Shown: one piece after another, positions 24,381-36,815 of the stretch
Position numbering within the stretch: the stretch's first letter is position 1
Layout of the letters: each line of letters starts with the position of its first letter
Source of the DNA: Persicaria tinctoria
Lineage: Eukaryota; Streptophyta; Magnoliopsida; Caryophyllales; Polygonaceae
DNA: 64,000 nt
NCBI GenBank assembly: GCA_037127255.1
Contig: JBANSL010000007.1
Location: forward strand, 64,465,038-64,529,037
Direction: 5' to 3'
Made by a program: the position numbers and the translations under genes
The notes under the pieces: generated by a model
The model's input: only the letters and a program-made list of their open reading frames with translations
What the model was told of the DNA's origin: nothing
Database searches by the model: none

Positions 24381-26308
24381 TGTTGTTGCAGGAGTAAGTC
24401 AAGTATAGAATAGAATCTGGTTTAGAACGACTCCCCATGTCTCAGCAAATAATTACAAGACTTCCTCCCGTTGTAGTAAGAGAAAAGTCAGGATCGAATC
24501 CACGAGGAAGCACGTCAGCAGTTCTCAGGTGGCTATCAGATTCTCACAGACACAGCACAGCAGAAAGACAGAAGCACAAAAGCAGAAGCAGAAATAAAAC
24601 AGAAACAAATAATCCCGGCAAGGGCAACTAAAAACAAAAGCAAAGAACAAAACAAAAGAAAAAAATAAAAGCAAAGAAAAGCAAAGCAAGGCAAACTACT
24701 CGATAGAGACAAAGCAAGTCGACAACAGTAGATAACTCGACCAAGGAACTCGACCGAGTCTTGTCGACACAAGCACAGAAGTTGTCGATATCGACAAGAT
24801 GTTCTCGACACAGACAGTAGATCGACAAGAACAGAAAGCAACGAACTAGATCTCGACAAGAAAGAACTCGACGTCGACAAGATATGTTGATATCGACAAC
24901 CTCCTCGAAATCGATAAGTGACAGAAAACGTAAATTGCAAAGCTTTTTGGACATAAATAAATTTTAACGGAATGAATTCAATAAACTAAAGGACTTCCAA
25001 GGCTAGGGTTTCAACACCACAACGATAACCATGCAAAACAACACATAAAGGCATAAAAGATCATGCTTTCCATTTAAATAACTTTCGTTATTAACAAATA
25101 GGAATATAGAGGCTTTCGCATAAACCCTAATTGTTACTAACCTTTTTCACATAATTAATCCAAGTTGCATTAAGATCACTTTCGCTTCAATAACACAAAC
25201 AAGGATCACCTTCAACTCTCGCAAAAGAATCATGCTTATAGGGATAGAAGATGAATCGCACAAAAGATCTGACCTTTATCGCATTGCCTCACATGGCCAC
25301 CGTCGGGCTCACCCCAGCCCCAGAAGTGGGTGGACTACTCGCTCTTCATTGCAATAAAAGACATTGATGTAAAAGAAATAACTTGCATTAAACTAAATTC
25401 AAAGCCTTTACAATCCTGGCAATCAACTTTCGCAAACCGCCAAAACCTTAAAAACCTCAAACTCCTAAACTGTATCTGAATGGAACTAACTACTTCTCTT
25501 CGAAATTGGATGATTGAAAAACCAGCCCCATGGGCTTTATTTATAGCCTTCATTCCCTAGCTATTCTAGGAAAGAAGATATCTGTCTTTATCTAAAACTA
25601 TATCTAAAAGTAAATGATAAATAAATAACATAGTGTAATTAAATAAAATAGATAGACTAGGATTATATCTAATGTGTGGACATCTTCTTTGGTCTTGATA
25701 GATCTTGATAGATTCGGATAGAATTTGTCGAATCTTCACTTGCAAGCAATCTCTTTTCTCGGATTTCTCTTCGATCTCGGACACTGGAGTGCTCGGCATG
25801 TCTTCTCGACATAACTCCTCGACATCGACAAGTTCTCGATGTCGATAACATTTTCGTCTCGTCGATTGGAACACATGTCGAGTTGGTGACTTGTCGATGT
25901 CGACAACTTTCCTCGACATCGAGTAGATTTCTCATCTTCCAGCTCTGTTCGTAAAACGCACTTTCCCGCTGCCTCGTTCGTCGGATTGACGCATATGACC
26001 ATGCGTTGGAAAGCTCTTTTCGAGGGCTACAACTCTCATGAAGACATCACAGCCTGATTCAGAATGATGAATACCAGAAATTGGCCTTCTCTCCAGCTGC
26101 ACCATTCTTGGCTTCTCCATGACTTTCCATTAAGCTCCAAAATGCGTCCGATTTCTGCGAAATATGACAAAAACTTGTGTAGACCTCCATATATAACAAC
26201 TAAGCATAAACTACACATATTTTGTATCATTCAAGCCCAAATGCATGCAATGTATGCAGAAATCGATATAAAAGTAAGTGTAAAACATGGCGAATTAGGC
26301 TCACATCA
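24381..26308 (-). repeat. Element B 5' LTR (1928 bases)
   Basis: The plus-strand ends are TGTTGTTGCAGG and CTCACATCA; on the minus strand the LTR starts TGATGTGAGC. It holds two clusters of TCGA palindromes (24716-24920 and 25804-25925) and a TATA box between them. The last 388 bases match the 3' LTR remnant. The DNA outside begins GTGGC at 26309, the expected target duplication, but the other copy is not in the window. Confidence 0.87.
25538..25545 (-). promoter_or_regulatory. TATA box of element B LTR
   Basis: The minus strand reads GGCTATAAATAAAGCCCATG. The same block occurs in both LTRs of C (31130, 37694) and, in diverged form, in G (57375), so it is likely the core promoter of this group. 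Confidence 0.6.
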
Positions 26309-27284
26309 GTGGCGGGTCATGGCTACTCCGAGAGGGAGCCCGAGTGAGAGAAATCAACGCAGATCTAGGCAGTATCACGGAGGGTCTGTAAGCTATGGTG
26401 TACGGGTTTGGTTGTTGGAACTATACCACAGAGAGGAATGAGGATGCCATGAAAAAGGCATTGAAGAGCACTAACGGACCTTCAAACCTAGAAGACGAAA
26501 CCGACGAATTAGTTTCGTCTTCCACGACGAAACCCGATCTGCTGCGAAGAAGCACTTGGTATGATTGTGTGAATTTGAAAATAAATTGATGAAATTGGAT
26601 CTCCAATCAGAAACAAGGGATGTAATTCGGGGATTTGAAACGGCGACGACGAACAAATAGTTACGGAGGGAAGAGAGAGAGAGGGTCGCCATTGTTGCTT
26701 GAGAGCTTGGGCTAGAAATATGGTCTTTTGGTGGATCTAGACACAGAGGTTTGAATGAGCATCAATCCAAACCGAGTCGATGCATAGGTGCTATTCAAGA
26801 CGAAATCAGGCCAAATCCGGCCGGATTGGGCCAGAGGTGGGTTGCGCCGGTGTTGATGGTGGTTGTGGCGGGTTGCGTCGGTTGATGGTGGGTGTGGCGG
26901 GTTGCGCCAATGGTGAAACACTTTAATAAGGGGTTGAGAATAAATCTCGATTGTTCCCCAAAAATTGTAGTGTTTGTTAATGTTATTGAGACAATTGTTT
27001 GTGTGTAATGTCTTTGTTGCTTCAGGTTGGTAGCGATCATGGATTGTGGATTTTAGTGGTGGTGTCGTAGTTGTGGTGGTAACATTGGTGGTGGTGGTGG
27101 AGATGTGGGTGATGGGTGGGGTATCTCTCTAGAATTCTAGAGAGAGGAGAGAGTGTTTTTGGTGGAGTAGTTATAGACAATTTTGCTTTTGAAATTGGGA
27201 AAATTCACTGGCCCATTATTAGTTTATTATTAATGCAAGGCACTCCCTAAGAAGATGGCTCAAGGACTCCGGTTGATCCCGACA
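26309..27284. other. Unassigned stretch between element B and the LINE fragment
   Basis: There is no gene I can support. Short open frames near 26395-26600 match nothing I recognise. A degenerate repeat of the phrase GTGGCGGGTTGCG lies at about 26820-26910. A perfect 22-base palindrome centred on GAATTC is at 27124-27145. It may be host intergenic DNA or an old element edge. Confidence 0.4.
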
Positions 27285-27785
27285 TTATGAGCTAGCATCC
27301 CGGCCCTTGTGCCATATGTCGCCTCCATCTTTCCTCGTTTGTAAGGATGACACAGCGGGGTAATCATCCAAATGAATGATCGCACCCTCTCTGTCACCTT
27401 GAGTTTCCAAATATAATCCTATCAAACCCCACTGAATCAACACAACATTGTTAGCCTTAGCCTTAGTGATGCGGGTATAAGCTAACTTCAATCACCGATT
27501 AATTTCCATCCCTTGATCGACTCCATCCAGATCAGCCTATCCGGAGTTCCTCCTCGTTCAGCGCATTACCCACAAGTCAAGGATGGGTTTAAAAGTGTCA
27601 AGTCTAGGAATCCAAGTATCCAACCCCACCGAAATCCAAGCCTACATACATTCTTCAAGATACCGCCAATTAACTTGATTGTACGCTTTCTCCATATGTG
27701 GTTTGAGTGTCGTGAAACCTTTTCCTCCCGTTTTTCATGTAGTGGAAGATTTCAAAAGCTATGATGATGTTGTCTATGGTTAGGC
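27285..27785 (-). pseudogene. LINE-type reverse transcriptase fragment
   Basis: Minus-strand translation from about 27775 gives TIDNIIIAFEIFHYMKNGRK, a phrase typical of plant LINE reverse transcriptases. After a frameshift it gives HMEKAYNQVNWRYLEE, equivalent to the family's DMEKAYDRVNW block that holds the first catalytic aspartate. That aspartate is changed to His here. Stops and further frameshifts follow, and the part below about 27600 is only weakly similar. It is clearly dead. Confidence 0.55.
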
Positions 27786-28379
27786 AACCTCAAATGAATG
27801 CACTTTATGTTTAAGAGAATTGATCAAAGACCATTTTATTTACACACTTTTTGAGTTGGTTAATCACAACTAAATAATTTTGTAAATGATATTACAAAGG
27901 CTAATTTTAAGTTATGTAGGATTGTTGATTTTTGAAATAACAGAAAGAAATCAAGGTATGATTAAAGAACACATGGTATATCAACCTTCTTAAGGACCTT
28001 AAGAATCCCCTTGACAACATCGAGTCAGACCGGATGCCAATTCTTTTGGAAGTTGAAATGTTATTTAAGCCAAACTAGTCTAGTATCAGTTGCTCATGTT
28101 CGGGAGAAACAAGTAGAGTTCGATTCGAGCCTAAATTTTGAATAAAGCTTTACAATGTGATCATACTCTTTACATTTAGCAAATGAACTAACTCGATTTG
28201 AGCTTTTATCGAGCATAGAGCATATATCATGACATAATAAATTAGGGAAATTTTTGTACATGCTTCAAAATTTGAGCTATTTTATCGAGGTTAAAAATGT
28301 GCTCATAGTCTATTCGTTTAGTAAATGAGTTCGAACGCAGTTTTTTCAAGCTTAATTTGAGTTGAAAATGTTATAATAT
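27786..28379. other. No recognisable feature
   Basis: AT-rich sequence with no open frame of interest and no repeat that I could tie to the elements nearby. Confidence 0.4.
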
Positions 28380-28800
28380 TATTATTACGTGGATGTACAA
28401 GATATACACTTTACTTAGATAGAGTTTTGTCCATAGATAGATTTACTATTGCTTGGAGCCTAAAGAGTTTATATCTATATATTGTATCGGTGGTAGCATC
28501 AATGAATAAATCAGTTGAATACAATCTCACATTCTTCTCCCTTTATTCTTGCCCTAGTTTACAAGACGTTATCAGCACAATCGACTTTATAGTTAAATCC
28601 TAAATCCGTAACCCTAAGTTCCCAAATCTGCATTAGATCTCCTCAAACAAAAGCTCCTTTATGACGTCGGAACAACAATCACCCCGGTGTTTGCCGTCCT
28701 GATGATGCGGTGGTGGATCCTCAACCAACCAGGTCGAGTGGTCGTGGATCCTCAACCAACCATGTCCAGACTATCCAACCGCTGCCATCATCGTATTTGA
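28380..28800 (+). repeat. Possible Ty1/copia LTR end and leader fragment
   Basis: The stretch CAATGAATAAATCAGTTGAA (28499-28518) followed by TTACAAGACGTTATCAGCAC (about 28559-28578) resembles LTR ends and leaders of plant copia elements. No gag follows and the second LTR was not found. The call rests on phrase similarity only. Confidence 0.3.
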
Positions 28801-28959
28801 ATGCGGAATTATCAAATTACGGAAGCAGTAAAATCTTATCTCAAGCTCTCATATATACTTTGACTAACTAATTATATATGATATCCCACAAAATCCTTTT
28901 TTGTTAATCAAATCAAAGATTGAACTAAAATCACTATAAATACACGGGAGAAAAAGAGC

Positions 28960-29170
28960 ACGAGATATACACAAAAAAAGCTCCGATCTTCATACTCTTT
29001 CGAATACTGACTTGGGCGTCAGAGTTACCCCCAAGGACACAAGCCCCGCCTTTTTTACTATTTCAATGAACACAGGATCAAAGCCGACGAGCCACCGGTA
29101 CTCACCATCAAGCAACCGAAGTACCCCGAGCGGCGAATTCCCCTCACAATTGGCGCCATCCGTGCGGATG
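28960..29170 (+). repeat. Tat-like Ty3/gypsy LTR end and primer site
   Basis: The phrase GACTTGGGCGTCAGAGT at about 29007 is typical of the end of plant Tat-type LTRs. TTGGCGCCATCCGTGCGG at about 29150-29168 is the expected primer-site position. A gag relic follows on the same strand. The upstream LTR border was not found. Confidence 0.5.
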
Positions 29171-30230
29171 GGGGAATTGGTGGTTCCAAACGGGAATAAC
29201 GCCGGTGAGTTCACTCGTGAGGCCGAGCTTGCGGAAGAGTTGGAAGAAAGGAATTATCAACTGCAGGCTGCGCATGAGGAGGTTCTCTCCTTGCGTCGGT
29301 GGTGCGAGCGAGAGGAGAAGGCCTTGGGCAAGCGTCCCCAAGGATGACATGGGGGTCAGATGGCCAACGCCCTTGAATTCAATTCGCAAGAATTGTCCTT
29401 GCCTAGAGACGACGGAGGGAGTTACGGAGGTGCGGCCGGTGAGCAGTGGTCTGATTGCTTCCAAATTCAATTATTCACGAAGTGGTTGAGGGGCATCCTC
29501 TTCGATCACCTCGTCTCGATCAAGGAAGACATCGCCGTGAGGCTTCCTGCAACGTCGGCCGTGAAGAGTAGGGCCGCGAGACAAGAAGAGAGCAAGTGTT
29601 ACGCGCAGAGGAGCGATTGCTCGTTGTTTTCAAATAAAGGAGAGTCGCTGATCTCCGTAAAAGAGAAAGTTGCATCCAAGCTTAATCAGATGACGTCGAC
29701 CCCGTTCACGCGTGAGATTCGCCACCAGCGGCCACCAGATAAGTTCTCTGCTCCTGTTTTCGAATTGTACGATGGGAAGTCGGATTCCATCAATCATATT
29801 GTGCTATACACTCATAAAATGCCTCTCGGTGGTTCCATGCGTTGCAGCCCGACTCGATCTGCTCTTGGAGACAATTGGCAAGGAGTTTTGTGGCCAGGTA
29901 CATTGCCAACAGTCGTGACCCTACCTCTATGGACTCGTTTTTCTCCATTCAACCGCGTAAGGGAGAGGCGTTGAGACATTTCGCCTCTCGCTTCATGGAG
30001 TGCTATGCTGAGATTGAAAGCTGCGACGAGAAGGTTACCATCTCGGCTTTCCGTCTAGTCTTGCCGAGGGACAGCCGGTTGAGGGAGAGTTTGACTTTGA
30101 GAACCCCTTCCGGCATGACAGAACTCCAAGAGAGGATATGATAGTACACCAAGCTCAAAGACGACCGTGAGACCCAACGCGAGCATAAGACACCCTCTCC
30201 CTCACACAGGCCGCACACCCACGAATAACA
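29171..30230 (+). pseudogene. Tat-like gag, frameshifted relic
   Basis: An early segment reads FTREAELAEELEERNYQLQA, a coiled-coil Gag start. Later comes PFTREIRHQRPPDKFSAPVF and LYDGKSDSINHIVLYTHKM, a well-known plant retrotransposon Gag block. After a frameshift near 29850-29900 the reading continues in another frame with QPRKGEALRHFASRFM through TELQERI. In-frame stops follow at about 30139. The element's remainder is gone: element C begins at 30269. Confidence 0.7.
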
Positions 30231-30268
30231 TTAGATTGGATAACATTATAAAGAACACGTAAGAATAC

Positions 30269-32113
30269 TGATGTCTATGATTTATGCCATGTTTTTATAC
30301 TTATTTCAGCTCCTTATTTTATCATTTCACGCATTCTGGGATGGGAATATAGCAAATTTGTGTAGTTTATGTTTATTTATAAGAAATAGAGGTCTACACG
30401 AGTTTCTGTTTAATATTGTAGAATTTGGAGATGAATCGAAGCAAAACCAAGAAAGACTGGAAGAGCACTTGATGTCTACTGAAGAAGCGTGAAAATCGAC
30501 GGAAGAGCACCTGACATCAAGCGAAGCTGAGCACAAAATGAGAGACTGAGCAGTGGTCGATTTCGACCTATTCTGGTCGAAAATCCCAAAGTCAACTCAA
30601 TATGGACCAGAAGCAGGAAGAGAAGAAGAAGCCAAGTCGATATCGACCTCCTGACTCGATATCGACCAAAATCCAACTCGATATTGCCCTAGAAGTTGAG
30701 ATCGAGCAAAGCTGAAGAGTTGACTCCATATCGACCCACCTCGGTTGATATCGACCTAGGACAACTCGATATTGCCCCCGAAGCCGAAATCGAGTAGCAG
30801 AAGTGAAGCTGAGAAAGGTCAACTCGATATCGACCCACCGTGGTCGATATCGACCATCATCCAGTAACGTCATCAACTCGATTCCGAGCTCTACTTAAAG
30901 TTCTATCCAAAATCCAATGGAGATATTTTTGAGAGAAGATTCCTTGCACATGAAGAGTTGAGAGATTTTATCTTTTTTTTTTCTTTTTATTTACCCTAAG
31001 GGTGGAACAATTAATTACCCAATAGGATTTATCTTGTTTTATCTAGTTTAGATTTATTTATTTCATAGTAGAGTTTTGTCTTTAGGAATAGAAATAATTT
31101 GCTTGCCTTGACTACCAAGGATTAAAGCCTATAAATAAAGCCCATGGGGCTAGTTTTTCATTGATTCAATTCTAGAGAAGTAGTTCCACACATAGTTTAG
31201 GAGTTCAAAGGTTTTAAGGTTTTGGCATTATATGAAAGTGTGAGTGCCGGGATTGTAAAGACTTTGAATATAGTTAATGCAAGTTTCTTTTACATAAATG
31301 ATGTCGATTGCTATGATGAAGAGCGAGTAGTTCACCCACTTCTAGGGTCGGGGTGAGCCCAGCGATAGCCATGCGTGTTTGAGGTAAAGATTCGACCTTT
31401 ATTGTGCTTTGATCATCCACTACCCTTTATATGTTTATTACCTATTTAATAGAGATTCAGGTTAACAACTTGGATTATAAACATAAAATTGGTAGATACA
31501 ATTAGGGTTTCTTGAAAGAGTTGTCTGATTATTGGAAAAGGCGAAAGTTTGTTCCTTTGATGTGATTGCACGATTATTTCTCTTTATCTTGCCTTATGCA
31601 TGTTTGGTTATCGTTGTTGCAAACCCCGATCTTGGATGTTTCTTTCATACATAGTTTATTCCGAAATCTGCAAAGCTTTGTCTTTTATTTTACGTAATGC
31701 CCCTACTCGATTTCGACCACCTACTGGTTGATATCGACTTCTGATTCTCGATACCGAAAGATCGCTGCTCGTTTGTGTCTCTACAGGTACATGTCGATTT
31801 TGAGGAATTGGTCTATATCGAGCTACCTGGTCGATATCAAGTGCCTCTGGTCGATATTGCCTGACTTTTGCAGAACCCAAAAAATCGACTGGAACAGGTC
31901 GATATCGACTGCCCTAGGTCGATATCGAGTGGTCCCCTGAGGTCGAAATCGACGTGAGAATTTCCGCTACCTGAGATCCGCTGACCAGCTTTCTCGAGGA
32001 TCGATCCTGACTTCCTGTTGCTACATCGGGAGGAGGTCTTCTAATTATTTGTGTGGGCAAGATCTGGTTTGATTTATATTCCTATATTTTGAACTCGATT
32101 TCCTCCTATAATA
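30269..32113 (+). repeat. Element C 5' LTR
   Basis: It starts TGATGTCTATG and matches 36816-38668. TCGATATCGA clusters lie near the start (30552-30875) and near the end (31706-31955), with a TATA box (TATAAATA at 31130) between them. The expected CA at its end is mutated (ATAATA before the primer site). By eye it differs from the 3' LTR by about 4% in the first 220 bases and less in the middle. Confidence 0.85.
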
Positions 32114-32116
32114 AAT

Positions 32117-32134
32117 TGGCGCCGTTGCCGGGGA
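32117..32134 (+). promoter_or_regulatory. Primer binding site, tRNA-Asp type (element C)
   Basis: TGGCGCCGTTGCCGGGGA is intact at the LTR/internal border and identical to the site in B and E. Confidence 0.88.
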
Positions 32135-32198
32135 AGCAATCATTCGCGCCTTAGGTAGTTAGATCTCACGTTTTCTTTAAGTTTTATTTTACAGGTGT

Positions 32199-33164
32199 AT
32201 GCACCGTTCTGGTCAACCACCTGAGTTTGACGCCTTAGACGATCTGGAACGCCTTCTTCGCATCCACTCTAGATTAAAGAAGATCTAGGCGACTGCCGAA
32301 ACACAAGCTGAGTTGATTGAGAGGCTTCAGAGGGAATTAGCCGCCAACAATGCTGCTCTCACTGCTGAGAGAGCACGAACTGAGCAGAAAGCTGAATGTA
32401 GGAGGCAGGCAGAAGCTGAGCTTGCCCAATACCCTACCACTGCGGAGGATTACATGCACCCGACTCTTTTCGTGCCTAAATCGGCTATTCTAATCTCTCC
32501 TAATAATTTTGAGATTCGCACTGCATTCCTTATTGAAATTAAAAATAATTTTTTTTATGGAAAATTTAACGAATGCCCTGTTGAACATATTACGAATTTT
32601 TCTGACATGTGCCAAACGCTTGCTGAAGGTACTGCTCTGGAATATGTCAAGATGAAAGCTTTTCGTTGGTCTCTTGCCAGTCCATCATTGAAATGGCTAG
32701 AAGGACTTCCATCACGATCCCTCACAACATGGGCCGAGGTTAGGAATGCGTTCCTCAACAAGTTCTTTCCTCCCGCCAAGACAGCGCTCCTCAGACAAAA
32801 GATCACTGCTTTCAAACAAAAGCATGGGGAACCACTAGCACGAGCATAGGATCGATACAAGGTTCTACTGTGATCCTGCCCTACTCATGGACAACCACCC
32901 TACGTCTTTCAGGAGATTTTCTACAGTTCTCTTGATCTGGCTGCCAAGAAAAGGATCAATCAGTTTACGCAGTATGAATACCTCACGCAGACACCAACAG
33001 AGGCATGTGCTACTATCGAAAGGCTCACCAATTTCGACAACACCTATGGAGCTCATGCAAACTACGATGAAGACAGCAACAATTATGCAAGGCCAGCCCC
33101 ATCCATGCCCCTTTATGAGCCTTCTAAAGAGATTGATCCAGATGTCAAGGAGCAATACTACAGA
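32199..33164 (+). pseudogene. gag: Element C gag, 5' part
   Basis: The frame starts MHRSGQPPEFDALDDLERLL, equivalent to B's MRRSGLPPEYYGLDDPERL. In-frame stops occur at about 32286 (TAG), 32847 (TAG) and 32871 (TGA). The Gag core is otherwise well kept (AEDYMHPTLFVPKSAILI, then NNFFYGKFNECPVEHITNF). It runs up to the phrase equivalent to B residues 314-320 (DVKEQYYRE), where a foreign LTR segment interrupts it. Confidence 0.8.
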
Positions 33165-33518
33165 GAACAGGTCGATTTTGAACAAGACTAGTCGATATCG
33201 AGTGCCCTAGGTCGATATCCAGTCACCTTGGTTAATATTTGCCCGACTTCTGCAGAATCCCTAAAATCGACTGGAACAGGTCGACATCGACTGCCTTAGG
33301 TCGATATCGAGTGGTCCCCTGAGGTCGATTTCGACGTGAGATTTCTCTGCTGCCTGAGATCCGCTGACACGCTTCCTCGACGTGAGACTTCCTGTTGCTA
33401 CATCGGGAGGAAGTCTTGAACATTATTTGCTGAGAAGTGATTCAGTTTTCTTATTTTATTTACATTCTATTTGCAATCTCGATTTCCTCCTACAACAAAA
33501 TTGGCGCCGTTGCCGGGA
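33165..33518 (+). repeat. LTR end plus primer site inserted inside gag (element C)
   Basis: About 350 bases match the downstream end of C's own LTR family (compare 38349-38668 and 31785-32113). They are followed by a second primer site TGGCGCCGTTGCCGGGA at 33502-33518, one G shorter than the normal site. The flanking gag is continuous on both sides (YYRE before, KNRKLLKQVKYLSVN after). There is no complete LTR and no obvious target duplication. The right edge falls at the end of the primer site, so a reverse-transcription template switch is likely (inference). Confidence 0.7.
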
Positions 33519-35241
33519 TAAAAATCGCAAGCTACTCAAGCAAGTCAAGTATCTTTCTGTCAACTAGCCTTGCATTAAATGTGGCTCACAGCGGCACACC
33601 ACTCCAGAGTGCCCATATACAGAGCAAGTCAGGATGGCAGAAACTCTGGAGGAGGTAGCTTACGCAGGGGGTCCCAATCGCTATATAGGGGACCAAATGT
33701 TCTATCAACCACAACGGAACCAAGGTGCCCCTAGGAGCCCCCCACCATATCGTGCTCCAGGACATCCAGAAAGGGACCAACGAAAGGATGATATACAACT
33801 CATCCTTGACGAGATGCGTCGGAATCAAGCGGAAAGAAAGCAAGCCAATGGCACCATCAACAATCAGCTCCAGAACATCAATACAAGATTTGGAGAACTG
33901 GACATTTGGAAGAGGAACATGGAGACCCAGATGGGTCAACTCGCGGCACAGATTCCACGCCCGACCGGGCAGCTCCCTGGGCATACAGATCCAAATCCCA
34001 ATGGGCAGCACGAACATGTCACTGTTGTAAAGCTACGGAGCGGTCACAAATTGCACAAACCAAAGATCGGAGAAGCAGACGAAACCATTGGACAACAGGT
34101 CGATTTCGACCACACCCAGGTCGATATTGACCAAACGGTGGTGGATATTGAGCAGTTCCAGGTCGATATTGACCCAGCAGCGCAAGTCACCTCGACTTCG
34201 ACCCCACCAGTCGATATCGAGAAGTCTCAGGTCGATATCGAGCCTCCCCCAGTCGATATTGACTCATCTGCATCACCTCCGACAGCTGTTTTGGTTGCAA
34301 AACCAAAGAAGACGCTCCTATTTCCTTCCAAGGCGCTGAAAGACCCAACCGACGGTAAGTTTAAATGTTTTGTGAAGTTGCTCCAAAGTCTAAATGTTAC
34401 TATTCCTTTTACAGAAGCACTCCATGAGATGCCAGCCTATGTCAAATTTCTCAAGGAAATCCTCAGCAACAAGCGGTCAATGACAGAGATCGCCAGTGAA
34501 TGCAAGAAGATGGATTTCCCTGAGAAGCGCCCTGATCCAGGTAAGTTCGCTATCACCGTTGGACTTGGCCAGTACCGCTTCAAGGCACTGTGTGATCTAG
34601 GTGCAAGCGTGATCATCATGCCCTTATCAATCTGGAAAAAGGTAAAGATAGGATCAATAGAGCCTGCGAATGCCAACCTTTACATGGCAAACAATACAGT
34701 GGTCATCCCTACAGGTATGGGTGATAATGTCCCTGTCCATGTTGGTAACTTCTACATTCCCGCTGATTTCCTTGTTATAGATTGTGCGGAAGATCCTACT
34801 TGCCCTATTATTCTTGGTAGACCTTTTCTAGCTACTGCAGATGCCAATATCAGTGTCAGGAAGCGATTGCTCACCTTCACGATAGGCGATGAGGTCTTAG
34901 ATTTCTCTTTTGGTCCTACAAAGGAGGAAATTCTACAACTGGAGGTGAAGAGCATAGGCAACCACAGGGATGAGCTTCAGACCTTCCAGGAGCCTAAGTA
35001 TGGGGTCTCTACACTCGATATCGATCCATACAGCTCGATATCGACTGACCCTAATCCCAAAGATTTCTGTTTTGGGCACAAAAAGGTAAGTTCAGGTAAA
35101 ATAAGATTTTTAGAGGAGACAAGGCCCCGTGGAGAGCTAACTTGCGCAGGACTAGGACCGGAAAAAGGAAGAAGGAAGGCAAAGGACTCTACGCGAACAA
35201 CCACCTATCAGCGGAGCTTGCCTACTACAATCAGGACCTAG
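33519..35241 (+). pseudogene. gag-pro: Element C gag-protease, 3' part
   Basis: Gag resumes with KNRKLLKQVKYLSVN, then a TAG at about 33568 replaces the expected Gln, followed by a zinc-knuckle-like CIKCGSQRHTTPEC. From 33634 the frame is open for 535 codons. It has a Gag C-terminal part, a linker with VDIDQ/VDIEK repeats (34097-34262, palindrome-encoded), protease DLGAS near 34600 and ILGRPFL near 34815. A tail carries EPKYGVSTLDID. The frame ends with stop codons and no reverse transcriptase follows. Several stops and the insertion make the whole gene non-functional as one polyprotein. Confidence 0.82.
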
Positions 35242-36815
35242 ATGATCCAGGAGAAGGGCCAAGCACAGGAGGGTCCCACATTAAGGGTTCCTAAGCACAA
35301 ACGGAGAAGTCGGCCTAGCGACTCTAAAATTTAGAGCATGTACATAAAACCTTTGAATTTTAGGACTTTAAAACTTTTGGTTTTTATTTTTGTCTTGAAT
35401 ACTTCATGTGGGAAATCTTGTCAGCGTGCGAAAACTAACTATTTTACAGGTCGAAAACACGGGAATCAAGCAGGAATCTGACGAAAATTGCGGTTGATAT
35501 TGACCTATACCTGATCAATACCGACTTTTGGCAACCTACAATAGCCCGGATTTCGACCTACAACGCGTTATTCGGTGAGTTCCTTCCTTTACCCTTGTTT
35601 TTATTTTATACAGTGGGGACACTGTATATTCTAAGTATGGGGTGGGGGAAAAGCTCATTATCATTATTTTATGTTTTTGATTTTTACATGGTGAATTTTG
35701 AGTGAATTTTTAATTTTTGGGCTTAATTGCTAAACTCAAAGTTTTATGAGACATCTCCCATAGCTTGTAAATTGTCTAAAGAAATAGTGTCATGGAAGCT
35801 TTAATTGAACTCGACGATGCAAAATTGGATTCATTAGAGATATAGCATGAAATTGCCTAGTAAAGGGAAGTCACAATAAAGTACATTATTTTCTTGAAAA
35901 CCATGAGAGGAGGTCAAAATTGAAGTTGCTTTTGACATATTGCATGATTAGAGGATGGAGGACTTTATATTTCCATATAATGCTCATTTTTATATTCCTA
36001 GTCATACCTATGCCTATGCATCACAAAAGTCATATTATGCCTTATTTCATATATGCTCCACATGATCCAAATATTGCCATTATTTACCTTATTTCCTATC
36101 CGGGGATTATGTTGAGAATGATGTTACATTATGGAGATATTATATGGTATTTGTGTTGTTATATATCATTATTGGAGTTTGGCAGGAATGTTTTAAATAT
36201 ATGGAAAATTTAATGAGTGAAAAAAAAATTCGGTCACCCTAAGAGATAAAGGTAGATCGACCCTGCTCGCTGAGATAATAGTTCAGTAAGATGGGACACA
36301 CAGGTGATGAGTCCAAAGCACTAAGTATCCGGGGCCATTCATGACACCCATGTTTGCGACTCGCGAGAAGGCAGTGATGAGGTTAGAGAGGTAAAAGCAT
36401 AATATTGAAAAAAAAAGCATTGAGTGAAAGAGTGAAATGTGAGAAATCAAAGAAGAAGGGATGTGGTAAAGAAAGTTTGGAAATAATCCATTTCCCCGGA
36501 TTTTAACACCACATGGCCAGAAATTGCCTACCTTTAGCCTTTTACCTATCTACTCCTTTTTAAGCTTAAATAAAATCCTCTTGATTATTGTTGCTTTGTC
36601 ACAGAAAATTGTTTTGTATAACCTCCTTTTGTGTACAGAAATTGCTTTTCATTCACAGGCACAGATTTGTAGGCATCAAGTACCTTTTCAAGGATGGAAA
36701 TTGAGAGTAGGGTAATATAACAATGAATCCATTATGTTGAGAGTTTTTGCAGGTTTCTCCTAAATGACCATCCAAGTTATTCCTTGGGGACAAGCAAGCT
36801 TAAGTATGGGTGATT
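35242..36815 (+). other. Element C 3' non-coding region and polypurine tract
   Basis: No gene is seen. Just after the protein end, the block CGGCCTAGCGACT at about 35313 is shared with B and marks the normal end of pol. Palindrome remnants lie at 35482-35560. The block shared with B and G is at about 35810-35860 and the conserved CATTCATGACACCCATG motif is at 36325-36362. The region ends with AAGTATGGGTGATT, a polypurine tract, directly before the 3' LTR. Confidence 0.7.

Larger units (their letters stand above)
18978..26308 (-). mobile_element. Element B: Athila-type gag-protease-only retrotransposon
   Basis: On the minus strand the order is 5' LTR (24381-26308), tRNA-Asp-type primer site, gag-protease frame, integrase-tail frame, long 3' non-coding part, polypurine tract, and a 3' LTR cut by element A. 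The gag, the DLGAS protease and the primer site TGGCGCCGTTGCCGGGGA fit the Athila branch of plant Ty3/gypsy. The internal part is only about 5.0 kb. Reverse transcriptase, RNase H and the integrase core are absent, so the element is non-autonomous. Confidence 0.85.

Noticed and set aside
24716..24920. Possible CRISPR-like array from regularly recurring TCGACATCGAC words
   Set aside because: Spacing is irregular, words vary, and the same words are translated in linkers of retrotransposon proteins in a plant genome.
27285..27491. A 68-codon minus frame as a separate host gene
   Set aside because: It follows the LINE reverse transcriptase fragment on the same strand, has no recognisable domain, and is better treated as part of that relic.
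32865..33185. Minus-strand 106-codon frame in C
   Set aside because: It is the antisense shadow of the gag relic on the plus strand.
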